This document shows positions 6,801 through 8,544 of a DNA stretch of 8,544 bases, one piece after another (the first letter of the stretch is position 1; every line of letters starts with the position of its first letter). This DNA is from CAYXVB01 sp964467785 (GTDB taxonomy: Bacteria; Bdellovibrionota; UBA1018): NCBI GenBank assembly GCA_964467785.1, contig CAYXVB010000154.1:1-8544 (forward strand). The letters run 5' to 3'. The notes under the pieces are model-generated. The model worked only from the letters and a program-made list of their open reading frames with translations. It had not been told where the DNA came from and searched no databases. The position numbers and the translations under genes are program-made.

Positions 6801-8544
6801 TCGACGACCTGGAGCTGCTCAAGAAAGTGGAAACCCTGAAGTCCTCGAACTGGGGGAACCAGAACAGCTACGGCGCGAATATCGCTTCAGGCTTCAGCGA
6901 TCTCTTTACCGAATGCCCGCCGGACGTTCGGAGGGAGTTGCTGGAATATCTCCGTCAGCCCTCCAACCGAAAGATTCCCGCTTCAGTCGACTCGTATCTG
7001 CGTCAGAAGCTGAGATTAAGAGCATTTGGAAACCATCCGGGACAGTTGTTGCTCTATCAGGCGGCGGTACAGGGGCTCGAAAAGGCCGCTTACGAGCTTC
7101 GCCAAGAAGAGCGCGTCCCGATTTTAGATGTCTTGCTCAGCCAGGATCCTCGGAAGATCGCCACGGATCGGAATTTTCAGCGGGAGGTGATCCATGAAAT
7201 GCTCAAGATCGAGCCCGGATCCTTGGAGGAGAAGGCGCTCTTGGCCAATTTGGAAACCATTCCAAAGCACGAACGTTCGGTCACGTTGGCTTATCTTCTG
7301 AGTCTTTCGCAAGAGGGCAAGACGCCCGTGCGGCCCATCTTCGAAGTCCATCAAAGTGTCGGAAAGAAAGTGGGTCAGCTCTCCGCCACCTGGCGCGTCT
7401 TCGATGATGAGATCACCGACGAGCTGCAGGAGCTCAAGGATCGCGCAAAGCCGCTTTCGAAGTTGGAGGTCATCGAGCTTCTCAAGAAGCACCTGTCGCC
7501 GCAGGAGTTCGCGCAGATCCAGAGCGTCGATCGGGTCCTGGGGGCCGCAAGCATCAAGACGGTGATCGAGGTTAAGCTGAAGAGCGGGGAAAAGGCGGTC
7601 CTTGGGATCGCGTTCCCGAAAGCGCTGAATCAGATCCGCTCAAATGTCTCTCGCGGACGGGCGTTTCTCAGCAAGATGGCCCAGAGCGAGGACGCCGGGA
7701 CGGCCAAGCTCTTGGAGCGCTTCCTGGTCGCCTCTGAAGAGCAGCTCATCGAGGAGACGGACTTTCTGAAAGAAGCCAAGAACGTGGGTCTGGCCCGGAA
7801 GCTCTTCTTAGGCCTCAACCAGCGGATGCAGTTGAAGGAGGGTGGCTGGCGTTTCGCTCCCTTGGAGTTGCATCCGGCGTTCGAGCCCAAAGCCCAGGTG
7901 ATCGCGATGAAATTGGCCCCGGGCGTCAGCATCGTCGAGCTCGCCGATCCCGTCGAGCGCAAAAAGGTCGGAAAGCTGGTCGTGGAAGGCGCGGTTCGAG
8001 GCCTTTTCGAGGAAGGCCTATTCAATCCGGACATGCATCGAGGAAATGTCCTCCTGGATTCAAATGACAAGACGATCCATCCGATCGACTTCGGACAGTT
8101 CGAGCGGCTTCAGAAGTCCCGGTGGATTTTGGGCAACGACGAGCGCTTGAAGCTTGGACTCTTTCTCTGGGCGGTGGAGAGGGAGCATCCCGAGGAAATC
8201 CTCGACCGCGCGTTGGCGCTTTCAAGTTCCCCGGCTAAGATCACGCCGGCCTTGAGGCAAGAGACGCTCAGGCAGCTCCGCGAAGTGTTCGCCACCGCTC
8301 CAGTCGAAAATCAGAAGTTCCTGGAAGTCTTCAAAGTGTTTTCGAAACTGGATCTTCCGCTCGACAATCGCTTGCTGTCAGGAGCCTTGAAGGGGCTGGT
8401 GACCTTGCAGGCAGAGGGTTATGTGAGTCCCGCCGAATTCAAGGAGATCCTTCGCTCCCAAGTGAGCTCGCTACTCAAGAGTAAAGCGCCCCGGATCCTG
8501 CTGGAGCCCAGGTTTGTCCGCAATCAGTGCGAACGCTTCTTTCA
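3842..8544 (+). CDS. Giant exported protein: M48-like metallopeptidase plus helical region plus ABC1/UbiB-like kinase domain (3' end beyond window)
   Basis: The frame is open from after a TAG at 3833-3835 to the window end, at least 1567 codons. The GTG at 3842 is chosen because it adds an R-F-R n-region to the hydrophobic segment at residues 12-34, ending VYG before SK, which reads as a signal peptide. There is no lipobox. No ATG occurs in frame until 4103, inside the first domain; TTG 3881 is an alternative start. Residues about 90-235 resemble M48 peptidases: VLLVDSPTLNAFA (95-107), an IIVFTTELF strand, HELAH with H153, E154 and H157, E178 in EIRAD as third ligand, and SHPEKQVR with H221. 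Residues about 245-1160 are charged, leucine-rich and probably an alpha-helical scaffold of unknown role. Residues about 1165 onward are ABC1/UbiB/ADCK-like: KVGQ (K1176), GAAS loop (1234-1237), EETDFLKEA (D1307, E1311), DMHRGN (D1397, H1399, N1402) and IDFG (D1416). The beta-3 lysine is replaced by G1255. Possible roles are envelope proteolysis or lipid-linked quality control, by inference only. Confidence 0.85.
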   Translation, partial: MGNCFQIPRFRPALTFTVSILCWWVLGISVPVYGSKPRQSDNHAKAVLSLYGEIGPIVKKNDAPQTYALLEEIEARLEKSQKAAAPGMQGVRNRVLLVDSPTLNAFASSLLSKKSGEKENIIVFTTELFKALLKKSAGDSELLKSYVTGVASHELAHPIDYASTNSLHAAGASQQNIEIRADLDAAKMLGESQLPRESLHDALEEILDRDGNWEIAAAQSHPEKQVRLGASRTWLTLDRFTNGDPEVVPLSSDVSGIAQEIGRIHYRWDPFKVGRYESWTLDRVLSELDSFPSIRYPSDSVRMRYNFLLLKLQEILASQSNLAEPMKARIAKAIVREAASENRSWILNEGHEATLKKYFGPKNSRQLAQEVPLYRDPNFLNYLRADLASHFAPDRGATSEELTHFFKRLKDLGGIANDSAAEALSVDLVQLVRQGIDRNGLAQSAQAVREIVDSLSPSGRVIVASRLHSEIFSKLPAPQLASYFANPASSTEPDPILMELPKRVIDRKAKKLHLLSEAELQGLAREVYAHPEAKALATRIWNSRESILVAELLGRGQNPLWTAVFEILGMDPEAGKAELRESFKKVLVSDQFTQTLRLLQREGFRFKSGSPGEISWADAGLLDDLRRLRNPSLEADAKLRSLYRNRVLPVLQDRMAEGARLSSFNDELSRAIQSLDLPTRSAIEQSQHRLARQFGQPLWGRRAPWDFDLVARSIDQSALPQATKTQVLRDLFLKVKTSNVPVHTANYYSFFKWTDVNFNESVGRTFDILLKNRVFPRPSALLETMIRATPWKYQKERVGIPNAYFFFADFIGPRLEEEVDAIARSSEPAALKKKRLLELSEIVFDPWKAGTYQGEAVAGGLTDLRRLREKVIETGETLGFDDADWKAIHRLFSATAATNESDRLVTRFAEALSTDQLRTMLAEKRVFDDKLKVQFLERFQKDQVARLEGRFDPLLFDQLLTDAKALVPEAYQAKDEYLEKVVWKLKLDDLELLKKVETLKSSNWGNQNSYGANIASGFSDLFTECPPDVRRELLEYLRQPSNRKIPASVDSYLRQKLRLRAFGNHPGQLLLYQAAVQGLEKAAYELRQEERVPILDVLLSQDPRKIATDRNFQREVIHEMLKIEPGSLEEKALLANLETIPKHERSVTLAYLLSLSQEGKTPVRPIFEVHQSVGKKVGQLSATWRVFDDEITDELQELKDRAKPLSKLEVIELLKKHLSPQEFAQIQSVDRVLGAASIKTVIEVKLKSGEKAVLGIAFPKALNQIRSNVSRGRAFLSKMAQSEDAGTAKLLERFLVASEEQLIEETDFLKEAKNVGLARKLFLGLNQRMQLKEGGWRFAPLELHPAFEPKAQVIAMKLAPGVSIVELADPVERKKVGKLVVEGAVRGLFEEGLFNPDMHRGNVLLDSNDKTIHPIDFGQFERLQKSRWILGNDERLKLGLFLWAVEREHPEEILDRALALSSSPAKITPALRQETLRQLREVFATAPVENQKFLEVFKVFSKLDLPLDNRLLSGALKGLVTLQAEGYVSPAEFKEILRSQVSSLLKSKAPRILLEPRFVRNQCERFF

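Noticed and set aside
1..8544. CRISPR array, insertion sequence or transposase, prophage genes
   Set aside because: No regularly spaced repeats, terminal inverted repeats or recombinase motifs were seen on either strand.

Overview
The window looks like chromosome of a Gram-negative bacterium with moderately high GC. It holds a folate-pathway housekeeping gene, a two-component pair, an intron-bearing tRNA and a very large exported multidomain protein. No single marker fixes the taxon. A Bdellovibrionota, Oligoflexia or other delta-type lineage is my low-confidence guess. Except for the giant gene, the genes are short and well packed.

Layout: the 3' end of an unrecognised + strand gene (1-102) converges on a small minus-strand protein (117-428). 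That protein carries a histidine-kinase-like H-box but no ATPase domain. Divergent from it, across a 94-bp gap with a plausible sigma70 promoter, is a stand-alone response-regulator receiver (523-942). The receiver gene ends at a likely intrinsic terminator that lies inside the 3' end of a convergent alpha/beta-hydrolase gene (963-2057, minus). Divergent from the hydrolase is metF, for 5,10-methylenetetrahydrofolate reductase (2195-3142).

After metF comes a tRNA-Leu(UAA) gene (3270-3565). Its anticodon is interrupted between U34 and A35 by a compact 207-nt group I intron (3305-3511). The P1, P2, P3, P6, P7 and P9 helices can be drawn from the sequence. The core resembles the IC3 introns of Azoarcus tRNA-Ile and of cyanobacterial tRNA-Leu.

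From about 3842 to the window edge runs one open reading frame of at least 1567 codons. It starts with a non-ATG codon and is cut by the window end. It encodes an apparent signal peptide, an M48-like zinc metallopeptidase domain (HELAH, a third-ligand glutamate and an HP-type tail motif), about 900 residues of mostly helical sequence, and a C-terminal ABC1/UbiB/ADCK-type atypical kinase domain. The kinase domain keeps KxGQ, an Ala-rich loop, DxHxGN and DFG. The beta-3 ATP-contacting lysine is replaced by glycine. An exported peptidase fused to a UbiB-like domain is the most unusual object here.

The H-box protein and the receiver plausibly work together. The remaining genes show no obvious shared pathway.
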